Part shown: piece after piece, positions 36,529-49,800 of the stretch
Position numbering within the stretch: the stretch's first letter is position 1
Layout: each line of letters starts with the position of its first letter
Assembly (NCBI RefSeq): GCF_030848805.1
Contig: NC_092361.1
Span: 682,001 to 746,000 of the forward strand
DNA length: 64,000 nt
Direction of reading: 5' to 3'
Source of the DNA: Temnothorax longispinosus
Taxonomy: Eukaryota > Arthropoda > Insecta > Hymenoptera > Formicidae
The notes under the pieces: model-generated
Told to the model about the DNA's origin: nothing
Database searches by the model: none
The model's input: the letters and a program-made list of their open reading frames with translations, nothing else
Made by a program: the position numbers and the translations under genes

Positions 36529-36615
36529 AGCGGGACGGAAAACAGGGAGAAGTTCGGGATAAGGGGTCACAAACGTGCAGCTTTATTACATAACCGTAAC
36601 AGGTTGCCGGTTATT
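36529..36615 (+). other. Candidate 87-nt in-frame exon
   Basis: A pyrimidine run at 36479-36497 and a branch-point-like TGATCAAC precede CCATGCAG, ending at 36528. GTAAGG follows at 36616. The 87 nt is divisible by three and open in one frame as SGTENREKFGIRGHKRAALL and then HNRNRLPVI. No family is recognised. The pyrimidine tract is somewhat far from the AG. Candidate only. Confidence 0.25.
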
Positions 36616-39600
36616 GTAAGGCAGAGCAGAGATCGACAGTGGTGGGGGGAGCAGAGAGGGGTTATACAGAGAGTACCGTGCCACTCAGCGTTATTGCGGA
36701 ATTACCGTATATGTATGTACGTTGGAACGCAAACAGTGCCTGCACTCAATCCCGTGCACGACCCGGCATGGTTTTGAAGCCACCGATGCGGCTTCGATAT
36801 CGCCGATGATTACTATTCGCTGATACCGTATCCGTGTCTCGCTGTTACGTCACGATCGGCTCATATCGTCGGAGAATACGCCGTTGTTCTGCCGGCGTTT
36901 TGCCAATGCAAAGGGATTGTCGCCGTGTTTGCAGATTGGCATACAGTTCGCATCCGAGAGATCAATAATGTACATTGCAGCCTATTTTTTTTACCCGCTG
37001 AATACGCAAATATCAGAGTTGCCGTTGTCAATCGCCAATTCAACTCTCTTGCGCTAAACTACTCATCACTATATTATATATATTTTTTATGTAATACATA
37101 CGCATGTCTTAATTATTTGGATAATAGCTTAGGTCAATTCTCTCGCTCTCTTAATTTATCATATTTTTATTATTATTGAAATAATAATAATATTTTATTT
37201 TAATTGCTATTTTTTTATCATCGGTATAAAAAAATAATTTGCTTGTTGCATCTAACGGCACGGCATATATTCGTATATTATTTTAAGCTGCAACAGTGTC
37301 GAAGATTGTACAGTATATATACGTATACAAGTTGGTGCGTGACTCGTTAAATATAAGAGCGATTATAGGACATTGCTCGAGGTAGTTTAATATAGCGTGA
37401 CAGCCGTACCGAACACGCCGGTATCTCGAATAATTCGTCGTCTCTTTCGTTAAAATTATTTTCTCAGACTGTGACTTAATTCCGTATGCAGAACACGGCA
37501 GCGATGCAATAGAGGACAACGTCGCGTTTTATTATCCGCGACAATAACACGAGCGTGGTGGTAACTTTCGCAATTACGATCCGTAACAGGTAGACATATG
37601 GTCCCACTTAAGAATATGGTACTCCGTTCAACAGCACTGCAACGTTTTAGAAACTTCTCTTAACGGATTTCCGGTAGTAATCCTAGCGGTAGCGTTATAT
37701 TCATTGTCCACGCGAGGATTTCGTTGAAACGTGAAACGGGTGAAGCACGTACACAGATGAATGTTATTACAGATTTAAAAAAGCGACGAATGTAATAATT
37801 GTCGCACTGGCGATTAATATCGAAAACAAAATTTACGATGCCACATTTTGTGAAGAAAAATATTATAATTTAAAAGAATCTCAGACTTCAGTTGATCAAG
37901 TCAAGCGAAGTTTTAAAATATTAGGCAATTAAATTGTTTTATAAATTTTTAAGTTCTTTTAATTGTGATATATTTTTTTTTCACAAGCTACGGTATTTTA
38001 TGGATACTGGAAAGTTTCAAATTAAACTGGAAAATTCGGTATTTAATTATATCGTTTATCTTGTTTGTAAGGAACTATCGTGAGAGCGCTATTTTTAAAG
38101 AACAACGAAAATTTGTTGAGAATTTACGTTTTTCATAAAAGTGGAGAAATATGATAAAACACAACCATAGAAGTACTTCTATAACCATTCTTTTTATCGA
38201 ATACACTCTTGCGCGTATTTCATTTATTGGACATATATATATGCGTGCGCGATTTTAATCAAATTTCATTCACAAAGTGTTTCCGATAAAATCACCGGAC
38301 ATTCCCCGGGCAATAACGCCGCGGGCTCACCGCGCGGCCAATGTCTGTTATCGATTATGCGGGCAAACTTATTAGACAGCGATTAGCCCGTTATTCGCAC
38401 GCAACACGCTGACCCTGTTTCCCCCGGTGACGAATCCGCATGGTACACATGATCAGCCGCAAACCGGCGGTGGTATATCCCTTGTCGCAAACGTCGCCTC
38501 CCCTCGAATCCGGATCTCCACCCTTTCGCCAGGGTACATATGTTGAATACATACGCACGCGTGCGTGACCGTCAGTGCGTGTGTACTTTGGATTATCCAT
38601 GGGATTGCGAGCGCGAAATGCGTACGGAGCAGCCTGACATATATTTGGCGTACGCGAGAGTAATTCATACTACACTGCGACTGCGTTCATAAAATAGTTA
38701 TATAACTATCATATGATATTAGACTGTATATATAAAATGAACGAGATGAAAGGAGTAAAGAGAAAGAATGAAAATATAGACGGCGAAAAAGAGTTTCTAT
38801 ATTTTATACGTTTGATACATCTTGATATCTCAGTTATATTTCTCTAAACAAACATGCACGCTATATCTCTTTTATCAGCAACAATCAAATTTAAAGAGAT
38901 ACAATGAAAGAAACACGCACGCATACAGAGATCTATTTCACAATTTAATATAATTACAAAATAATTACCAAGTTTATGATTGTACAACTTTATACATACA
39001 AATATTTAATAGACATTTAAAGAAGCAATGTTACTACCAAGTGACGCTCACAGACACAATTCACACGTCATTATCTTTAAATAACAGTCGATCTAAGGTG
39101 ACATTCTCCAACGCATCTTCGAGTGTCTACGTGTCTCGAACGTCTGACACGTAACTGCAGTAGCGGTGTATATGCAGCGTGACTCGCAAGGCGAAACGTG
39201 CGTAACACATAGCCGGAGTTGCGCGGAGCGTAAACGTCCCTGTGTGACGCATGTCGGATCGGCATCTGTCTTTCTCTATCTACTAGCAATCTCTCTCAAA
39301 TCTTCAAATTTCTCGAATAGATCGATGAACATATTTCAGATTTTCGCATTGGGAAGTAAGTCGAACTTCGGTGCTTTACTCGCCTCTCGTAATTTTCGCT
39401 TGCTTGCATTTCGGCGGACATACTAACGTCAAATTCGCAATGATTTATGTACAGTCGTGAGAAAGTTCGCGCGACCTCAAGTTCGTCACGGTAATTAATG
39501 GCCCCGTTAATGGCTAACTAATCGATCGAGGTTACATCAAGGCAGACCAATCACCGCGCAATGCGACAGATTGCCCGCATAAGCAGGACATCTCGGGTCA

Positions 39601-42600
39601 TCTGCATGCAGGACGTATCTAGTGGCATTACACCTATTAACGTACATTAATATTTGCGATAAACGTTGCTTTTTATAAATTATCTTTATGGCATATATGT
39701 ATACATATAACAGTCAATTAAAATTACAAAAAAATTTTTCAGAAATTACAGTTCTGAGGCTCCATCTTCCTCGATTTAACTTAGAAAATATGAAATCGTG
39801 TTTCATTGCAATACCGTAACCGAACGGAATGCAGATTTTTAAGGAACACGAAATTCCTACGTCTTGTCGGTCCTTTGGATTCACGATCTTCCCTTCAGTC
39901 GCGAATTTCCGCCGTATTTCGTTCAATAGTCCTTTCCAGAAACGGGATTGGATGACTTGACGATGACAGCGCGCCCCCGAGATAGGTATACCTGAAGAAG
40001 GATGGTCCGCGATGTTCTGGTCGAAGAGAACGGAAGGAGAGGGTAGTTATATAGATATGTACAGAAAGGCAAAGCGAGGACGGTTGGCGGTTGATTTGCT
40101 CGGTTTGGTCCAGACAATACCGAGACGGTGGCTTTGTCTCGTATAACGCCGTTCAAGCGCTCTGCCTCCTTCGCCGACTCCTTATGGTTTGCAAACACAC
40201 ACACACACGAATGCATGCGTGATTTCACATATATGTCGCATACAAGCGTATACCAAACTCGCGCATCAGATCTCATCGTAAATTGTACGGTAACGCGTCC
40301 GTTACCGTCTTCCTTTGCCTACAAGTTTGTCCACCGTCGCTGGCGAGCAGAATCGGAGTTGGTTGTTTGCGTGAGTCGTCTCTGATATACACAGGATATT
40401 CCATCGATATCAATACGTTTGTGAGTACATATTGATAAAAATAAAAAATAGAAAAGAAAATTTGAAGAGAAATTATACTTCAACAAATAATCTTATAATA
40501 AAAAGAAAGATAAAAATTAACGTTTGAATAAGTACGCAATTAGGTAACATGAAGAAAATCAAGTAGCGAGAATAACACGCGAGACAAGAGCGAGAAGAAA
40601 TCGTAGAAACTGTTGCATTATTATTTCATATCTAGTTCTCCGCGAAAAAATAAATAGAAAAGAAAATTTTAAAAGAAAATAGGCGTGATCTATACAATGT
40701 ACTCTCTAAGACAAGAAGATTTGCAACGCATTTGCAAAGTCTGTCCTGACGGCGTATCATCTTGCGGCGTGTAATCTGCACTCTGATGCAGCCTTGGTCC
40801 ACATTGCAGCTTCTTTGACAGGCCGCTACGTCTGTCGCACTGTCGCTGTACCGTAAACTGTATATTGTATACCGAACAGCGCACATAAACAGAAGTTTGG
40901 TCTTTTCTTTCTTGGTTCTCCGTTACGCTATTTCCGAACAAACGCAAGTATCGTAAAATAGGTATCTTTATATTACAATACATACGTTACACGCACTGTT
41001 CTTCTCTCAAAGATTTCTTTAGGATTTATTTCCTTCCATATGAAGAAAGAGAAAAATAATGAGAAAAGTATGAAGTTGCGGCATCCGAATGTTAAGAATG
41101 AAACTGTTACGCATGTATGTGAGTGATGTGCGGCAGACAACTGAATTAGAAATCTGAACGGATAATCTTAATTAATCAGTTAACGCAGCGATACTGCAAA
41201 TGGCTTTTCCCGATGGGCTCGTAGGTCATTGTTAAAGGGCGTCGCCGGGATCGAAGATCGCCATCCGAAACTGCCGACAGAGGTTCCCGTCTCCCCCTAT
41301 ATTACCTCGTTTCACGCTCGATCGTGCTCATTGAATTCGCGCGCCCCAATTTCGCGTCTCTCCGATATTTCGCGTCTTTGTCGCGTCGCGACTGCGAGGA
41401 TGCATCGGTGACATATGTTACGCCTTCCATTCTCGCACCCTTCTCTCATCCCGTCTTCCCCAACTACTCGCGCAATTTGTACGATAAGTACACGGTGGAC
41501 GATTCGCGCATCTGCTGCGTCTTCGACGATTCGCGGCGCTCCGTCCGATGGGGGGCGGACGGAGAGGGCGTGAAATTGAACGGAAGTCAATGGCGCATTA
41601 ACGCAACTCGATTACGACTGTCGCGCGAAGAGGGACGCCCGTCTCGCTGAAATGTTTAAAGAAATGATTATTACGTTTGCTACTATAGATACCAGCTAGC
41701 TGCGAGGCGAGAGAAAATGTTTAGGCAGAGATGCCGGCCATTACGTAGAGAAATATTGGCTCGTTTGATGAATAATGTCCGGGGGTTTTTACAACGCAAA
41801 CCCACGAAGTTTTACGCTATCGCGATAAAAAGTGCCAGTTAATTCGGTGCATCTTTATTCGCTTTGAAAATTACAGCGAACACCAATTAGAGTATCATAT
41901 TATATCGTATTATAGCTGCTTTATTTTAAATTAATTTATCAGTTAATTCTCTTTTATTGCAAATATTTTTTAAATATTTTCTTTTAAACGACTCTATGAA
42001 AGATTATTCGAACAATTTGTGCAACGGTGCCGACACGAATATAATACTGCAGCGCCCGAGACATTACTCATCAGAGGAGATTTGCTTAATGCGATATACA
42101 AATAAACATACAGGTATACGCTACAACGTTTTCAGCGATAAGCTTCTGCAGTACGCAAAAAAGACGGTGAAAAGCTCGGTCGAAAATAACACGCGAGTCG
42201 CAGTCGCGGGTCAAGCCATGTAAAGCTGAAAAGCGAGATAAAGGGAGAGCAGCACGCGGTCGTTTTCCCGATTCGAGGGCTACGTATTCACGTCGGCACG
42301 CCGCGCGTCGCGCCGGTGATTTTATTTTACGACGGTACCTACCCCGCGCTAATTTGTCGCGTCGTATACGACGGTGTTGTTTCGCGAAATTCCTTGCCGC
42401 GGAACGCGCGACGGCTATTCGTCATCGAGCGAGCCTTAATAATTCTTCCGCAGCTATCCCCGCGGCGAGTACGCGCTCGCTCGCTCGCATTCGGAGCGAA
42501 CAACAGTTGGACAACTTCGGCGACCACGTTTTAGGCGGGGTGTTGGGCATATCCGCGTTAAATCACCGCGCCGGCCGGCTACGCGCGAAAACGGGGCAAC

Positions 42601-43792
42601 GCACCGTTCTCTCGACCATCACGAAAGATTCCGGATGGGCGGGCGAACGAGCCTTTTAACCTCCGCCATCTATATCGAGCTTAAAACTGTTTAACGGCGG
42701 TGCCGTTCCGTAAATTGCAATTCCTCCGACCCGGCCGGCACTGCGGGCTGCGCGAGAAAGACGGCGCGACGGAGGCGTCTCGGTTGCGAGATGAGATTTT
42801 TTTTCCTCCGAGAGCTTGCTCCCGGAGTATATATATGACGCGATCCCAACGATGGGAGATCTAGAGGCCGAGCTCGCAATTGAGAGGAGAGTGTTGAGCG
42901 GAACGTAATTTTTATAAAATTGTAGCGTGAAACGCGAATGCGCGGTGGAGTTTTATCGCGGTAATATCCCGTGAAATTGCGTATGTACGTTTGGCACGTT
43001 AGTGTGGCGGGTGCAGATTTTATGGATTCACCGTGGCAGCGGTTTAACTCAGCTTTTTAGAAACTTGAGAATCGCAATCTTAAAATTGAGAAAATAATAT
43101 TTGTATTAATATTTTTCTAAAAATTTGAAAACTATTAATTTTGACATTTTTAGAATTTTTTATTCGAGCTAATCTTTAAAATATGTTATCAAAATATTGT
43201 ACCGAGTACTTATAAAGTGCGGTATATATATTTTTATTACAAAGGAATCGCTGTACAATGGGGAAGCCAAGCCGCGAATTCGGACGTTCAATCTTTTAAA
43301 TGGACTGATTCCAGCGAGTCACTTTAATCTCTTAAAGGTTCGCCTTCGCGCTTGTTCGCACCATGAAATCGCTGCGAGTAAGTTGGTGGATTTGGGAAGT
43401 TCGCGAGCGTGACTGAAATCGAAGTGGAAACGGTTTACGATCAGCTACTGCCATTATATCGAATCTCTATATTCGAGTTTCATCCAAGTTCGCCGCTGTA
43501 ATATCGATCTACCTTCACAGGGCTCGCTCGTCACTTTCTGCTCTCTTGTAAACTATCACCGGCATAGCTCGATCTGTTTACATAGCCAACAGTCGACTGT
43601 CTTTTTAGTTTCATATTTGAAAGGCGGAAGGATGTATGAAACTTATCTTCTTAACGGAAGCCCGCAAAAATCCGAAATAATGTAAATGCGTATTTTAATA
43701 TAATTAATTGCTTTAAAATATATATAATAATGTAGAATAACGTAGATTTTTAACATTTTTGTTGAAATATTTTAAATATTTTTATTTTTAAA
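36616..43792. other. Non-coding block
   Basis: CpG-rich islands at 37260-37780, 38270-38670, 39060-39640, 39890-40400 and especially 41160-42900 alternate with AT-rich DNA. A short (CA)n lies at 40195-40208, and a TATA-like run follows a small GC hairpin at about 42802-42835. Open frames reach 117 codons but are matched by overlapping frames on the other strand. Possible donors at 39354 and 43376 lack strong partners. Confidence 0.45.
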
Positions 43793-43809
43793 GATATATA
43801 TATATATAT
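43793..43809. repeat. (TA)n microsatellite
   Basis: About eight TA units in very AT-rich DNA. Confidence 0.85.
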
Positions 43810-46800
43810 TTAAATTTTAGTATGATATTACATATAATTTGGATTGTAAATATAATATTATTTAAGCGTGTTTTTGTTGTAACAGATTTATTATGTTACT
43901 ATATATATAGTTTTTAAATCAGAATATTTATATATATAGGAATCTTTAGTTTGACTTACTTTTTTAATAACTTGCGGAGTTTGTTTTCCCAATTAAAACG
44001 TTAGAAGCTGAATGAAACCGATAGTTTTGAACTTACTCCTTTCTGGTGTCGAGAGTCAAAGTTGTAGACTCATCAACGGAAAAGAATTAGTTTTTAATTA
44101 ACTCTTCACATTTAAAATTTATTCTTTTAAATATCTTGGCTACCGCAGAAATCCACTAGATGTAACTCGGATTGTCAGAAAACTTCTAACGTAACATTTT
44201 ACGTTATCTTAGCCACTGATTATAAATTGGAGCGTTATAATTCGTCCAGTTCTCATTCTTGAAGTAAAAAAAAGCGATGCTTCAAAGTTCCATAAGTATC
44301 AGATGAGATAGTCGACTTGCATTTCTCTCTTCATTATTATTCCGAAGTTAAGTTTTAATATTCAAACTCCCGAAATAATAACGTTAATTTTTAGAATTTA
44401 GATTTGAAATACAAAACAATGTAGATATAAATAACATTTTTCATGGTTAATCTTTCATTTTTTTTAAATATTTAAATACAGTAATTTACAACGCACCGAC
44501 GCGACTTATCTTTCAATTTTTATCATATTTTAATTATTATTTATATTATATTACATTATTATGCGTATTTCTTATTTATCAAGTTTTCTTTCAGTTTCTT
44601 TAAAATTGTTTTTCAGTACTTATTTTTAATGTCTCGCATTTCTAGTTTATAAATAATCTCTCGAGTATTAAATATGCTAAATTAATACTAATTTTTTAGT
44701 CTATATGTAACATTTTTTTTTAATTTATTATTTCATGATCAAGAAATTAGCTTGTTTTTTATGTGAATATATTTGAAAGTTAAATATCGCAATTTTTTGT
44801 TATCAGATGTAGGTTAACGGTGCGTTTAAGTTCCGAAATATTTCTTACATTACTTCGATTACTGATTATTACACGGTCGAAACGCCATAATTCTGTTTGC
44901 GTAACTGAAGTGGAACGAAGACGGCTGGTCCGGCGTTTTACAAGAAAACCCGGCAAAATTGCCGGCACTTAAGCGGAGAATGCTGATGTACTCGTATACG
45001 TTCCGGAAAATCGTAAAAGGGAAAATTCGTAGGAATAAAGCCCCGCGAATGTGCGGTGGAAGCGGTAAAGCTTAATTACCGTTAGTAGCACTGGAGAAAT
45101 CCTAGTTCTAGATTAACATTTAATTCTTCGGCGAAAGTGCACCGCTTTAACCCTCCTCGGGCTTGGAAGCGGATAACATGTCGTACGTGCCGTGTCGTAA
45201 ATTCGGATAACAACGAGCAACGTGGCAGTTCGTATATTTAACTCATTGTTCTTTTTAGCGCGCAATACCTCGGTATTATTCCGCAGTCGAACATCGTAAC
45301 GAACGAGAATATTAACGAGGGGAAAATTTTCTGATAGCTCGACAGTTAACGCTTACTAAGTTCGCCGTGTTCCATACTGTTTATTTTCACATGCGAATGT
45401 TCGGTTTAATTACTGAGGATTATTATTTTGAATAATCTATAGGATATCGTGAAAATAAACGTTGTGGATTATTGAAATAGCGCCGCGATGCAATGCAAAC
45501 TTTGTTAAAACATCCGGGAGATAATTTAGTTATTGCCTTTCCATTGTTTCTCCGGCCAATTATCTGACATCTTGTTTTCCGCGAAAGTCGGAACTAATGA
45601 ATATCGTAATTAATCTTACTGTGCCATCCTGTAATTTTAGGCGAACACCGAATTGCAATGGCTCATGAAATTCCGAAATAAAAATATTCCTAATTATACC
45701 CAGTACGTTTGTGCTAATCGGGTCTTTAATACTTTATCCGCCGGGTATGAAAGAGCTGGAGACACGCCAAGGCTGCATTCCGTGGTTGCGGTTATTAGAC
45801 CTTCAACTAACGCGCCTAATTGTGTGGCGCGTGACCCCCTGAACCGCGCGCCTTACTCCCACGCGGCCCATTATGTATTCGCCGTCCTGCTTCGCGCACG
45901 GAAATCGTCAGAAGCAATAGCCCAACGTGTTTGAACGAAGGATCGGTCGGTCGACGGAGGCTTGAGTCACACACATAGACACACCCCGGGGGCATTAATA
46001 TAAATTTCAACGGCGCGCTCCGCCGCATGCGGAATCGCGCAATGTGTCCCCCGCGTAGGTGTGTAATCCTCCACACGAACGACGGGCATTAGTTACTAAT
46101 TCACACGTCGTCCGCAACCAGTCTTCCAGTTTCGTCTAGGAACCGTGGCTTTTGCGGCTGTCACACGTGGAAATGTAACCGTCGCGTGTGGTTCGATATT
46201 CCTTTGCATACATCGTAAATGACATGGTCGACGTCCTGTGCAAATTTACTATAGAGATTTGTCGCGACAAAATTCCACGGAAATGCTTTATACGTTTAAA
46301 ACACGTTACGAATTGCAGGAAATTTCAAGAGTTTTTTCATTCAACAATGTTCATATCTTCCATAAATCAACAATCAAATTTCTGACAAAGCGGCGGTTGT
46401 AATTTCTGCACATTTTTATATACCTATATAGAATATAAGAAAAAAAATATTTTCTAAAATGTGCTAAACTAGCGAAACTACCGTAAACTAAAAATAATAA
46501 ACGCTAAAAAAACTGAGGGGAAAAAAATTTAATAGCTTTTTGTTTCGGAAGCGCTCCAAAACTGATTGAATTCAAAACACGCTGAGAGCGATGAAAAATA
46601 CGGAATTTTAGAGCGAATGCACTTCACTGAGTTTACAGTGTACACCTCCCTCACTGTAACCCAATCTAAAACTTGCCCGACCTTGATATAAACCGATCTC
46701 CGCCGCCAAAAACGGCGTGCCTCTAATTTAAACTGCAAATGCGGAGTCAACGAGTCGCGCGTGTTTTCAGACGTGTTTCAACGTTTCGTGAATTTTTTAA

Positions 46801-49800
46801 TTGAGAAGTATGTTCTTTTATGCTTTTTTATATGTTTGTAAAACCTCGCGGTTACCGCTTCTGTAAAGGTATCGCGGTGTCTCATTCATATATGACCAAC
46901 GACGTGATTTTGCGTGGCCTGACCACTCAGAAGTTAACTGCCTGAATACACCTGAATACACGCGGCGCGGCGGTATTTTCAACGCTGGACTGACGTGAGT
47001 GAACCGACGAATTCTCGTCGTAGTTTTCTTAGCTTCTTCGCTCTCACCGGTGCCGTAATAAGCAAAAATAATCTCCGTGAGCAGCATTTCATCGGAGTCC
47101 TCGTTGTACACGGTTGGATATAAAAGCACGGAGGCATAAGATCTCGAGCGCCGCGCGGAGCTTTTTCAATCTGTCGGTAGGAAAGCAGCTCGCCGCGCGC
47201 GATAAGAATCGCAATTCTGTTCCTTGTCGATATAACGTTGAGAGCTGATTAAATTCGCTTCATAGGGATGTAACCAAGTAACATCCAACTATACGGACAA
47301 GAGTTTTTAGCATTATATTGCGTATAATATTCGTACTGATTAAAAGCTGGCAAATTCGAATATCATAAATAAGCCTATCAAAATTCTCGTTGAAAAAGTC
47401 GCGAGGGAATAATGAACACTCTGAATTAATTAATTTTAATTAATTTCTGCGATAATTTATTTATCTGTACTTTAACAAAAACTTTCCATTACTAAATATT
47501 ACATGCACAAGTTTTATTGGAAATATAAGATAATTTATAATGCCGCATATTTTATCTTTTATTGTTATAATTAAAATATGACTTGAATATTATATATTAA
47601 TAATTTTTATATCTTTGATATAAATTGTAATTATAAAGCTCGTAAAGTTTATATAAAACATAATTGTTATTGTCTCATTTTCATTAAGAAGTTGCCATAA
47701 ATTATTACATTAATTCTCAGTTGTTTAGAATTTTAAAATTGCTAATGCTCTCTGATATGAAAATAAGTATTTGCAGCGTATATAGCGTGCGTGGCCGAAA
47801 TCTGGCGCGATAACTTCTGGTACAGCTACAGCTGTGCAGCGTGTCAGCGATTGTGTTTCTTACTTAACCAAACTGCCGTATTTTGCATAGCGTAACATGC
47901 GAGTTCGGTCTAATTGAGTTACAATCTGCGAACGCTTCGATGGTTTCGTTCGCGCGGTAGCTTATCGCGCTGTCGATGATAAAAAAAAAACGAACTGTTC
48001 CTTTTAGAAGGTTTTGTCACGCAGAGGCGTATGGTCCTCGAAGCGCGAGTGACAGGAATTTGATTCCTATCGAAAATTGAAAAAGCTCTATGTGCTACGC
48101 CGCGCAATCTTTATGGAGATGAAAACTACGGAGCGAACAACACACAACGACAAACAAAAATCTGATTTCGTCCGCGTCGCTCGGCCGAGTAACGCTTTTC
48201 AAATCGTCGTGCCGCATGTCATTCATATTCTGACGTATATCTATGTACTTGCACGCTCGTGTAAGCTTACCACGTTTTACTTTTGTTCTTGTTTGCGTTT
48301 CTACATGAATCTTTTCACTTTATTGAACTTTAATCTTCGATTTGCTGTCGTTGCATACTTACATTACTTGTTCACCGCCATCGATCGTTTAAAATTAGAT
48401 ATTAGATAGAAATTAGATAATCATACCATCGATTTTTACGAACTGAAAAAATAATGAGATAATATGCAATCTCAATTGACTTTCTGTAATTATATGCATG
48501 TATGAATAATGAAAAATTTTAAATTTGCTCTTTTAAATTAGGTTTACAAATTATAGGTGGAATGATACTATATCTAACAGTATCTAACATGTTAAATTTG
48601 TCATTATTTTTAATAGAATAGATTACATTTATTATTTATTAGCAGAATCTTATTTTACTTTCAATTTAATTATAATATTGATCTGACATATATTTTTTTC
48701 TAAGATATTAATAATGTAAATAAACGCCTTGCAATTGTGTGTGACACTTTATAGCATGAGATATTAACTAATTAACATGTCTTTCTTAGAAGATTATCTC
48801 GGAAAGCTTTTATGCTAAACAAATCACATTGGTCTGATTATGAACTGATAAATTTCGAAGTATTTAAAGTACTCAAAATAAATTCGTGCCAATTGATCCG
48901 CAGTAAAATAGCACGAGTCGTGAAAATCACGTAAATGCGAATTATCGTCTCTTTTATTTCGAGATAGAGCGTGCGCTTTCGAAATTTAATTAATCGCGCT
49001 TACGCGACGAGAAATATCGGCCAGGTGCCGAAAATTAAATCGTCAATAAAGCCGATGCGGTGGAACGCGTCGACAACATTTGAAATTAACTATTGTGTCA
49101 GTTGCGCCAGAGCGTGAAGCGGATTTCTGTCCCTATGTAATGTGTGTGTACGTGGCGTATAGATATTCGTACATATAGACCGCCGGACCTTTTATCCCCG
49201 TGACAGTTTCGGATAAAACGTCCCGGTAGCCGAATAATTTCCATTCCGTTAAATCCATTTACGCCGAAAGATCCGAGTATTTTGAAAACGAGCTTAAATC
49301 GAGTCGTAGATGCTTCCCCATCCACGCCATTACCAGAGCGGGATCTCTCTCGTATTACCGGCCACCGGAATACGAGCTCGCGCCAGTATCGAAGTCTGCA
49401 TAGTCGACGTAATCCGTACGGTCACAAAATATCGGATGTACGAAGAAAGCTCCGACGGAAGCATCGCGTTTAGGAACCGCCGCAGTATCATTGCTCATCG
49501 ATGATCGCGGTGCGCTATTACAGATTTGTGCGCGATGTGCGCAGGAATATCCCCCTATTCCGAAATAGTGGGCACTTTTGCTCGGCGGAATGTTCGAAGA
49601 TTTGCATGAGATCAGGGTTCGTCGTGGAGTTTCGCTTTTGTGGGCTATGTAAATTGTTAAATCCTGAATATCAATCGCTAACGCTCGACGTTTATGAATA
49701 TTGCATTATGAATATTACATGGGTTTAAAAAAATCCAAAATCTCACATATAATATCATGGAATATTATATAATTTTATAATCAAAAAGTGTTAGGAAGAC

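Noticed and set aside
39950..39985. Minus-strand CTTCAG|GTATAC junction resembling a ratchet site
   Set aside because: GTATAC is a poor donor and the pyrimidine tract is short.
46186..46200. GGTTCGA word resembling a tRNA B box
   Set aside because: No A box at the right distance and no cloverleaf could be drawn; no tRNA was found anywhere.
47110..47150. TATAAAAG word as a core promoter
   Set aside because: No initiator or downstream element at the expected spacing, and such words are common in AT-rich DNA.
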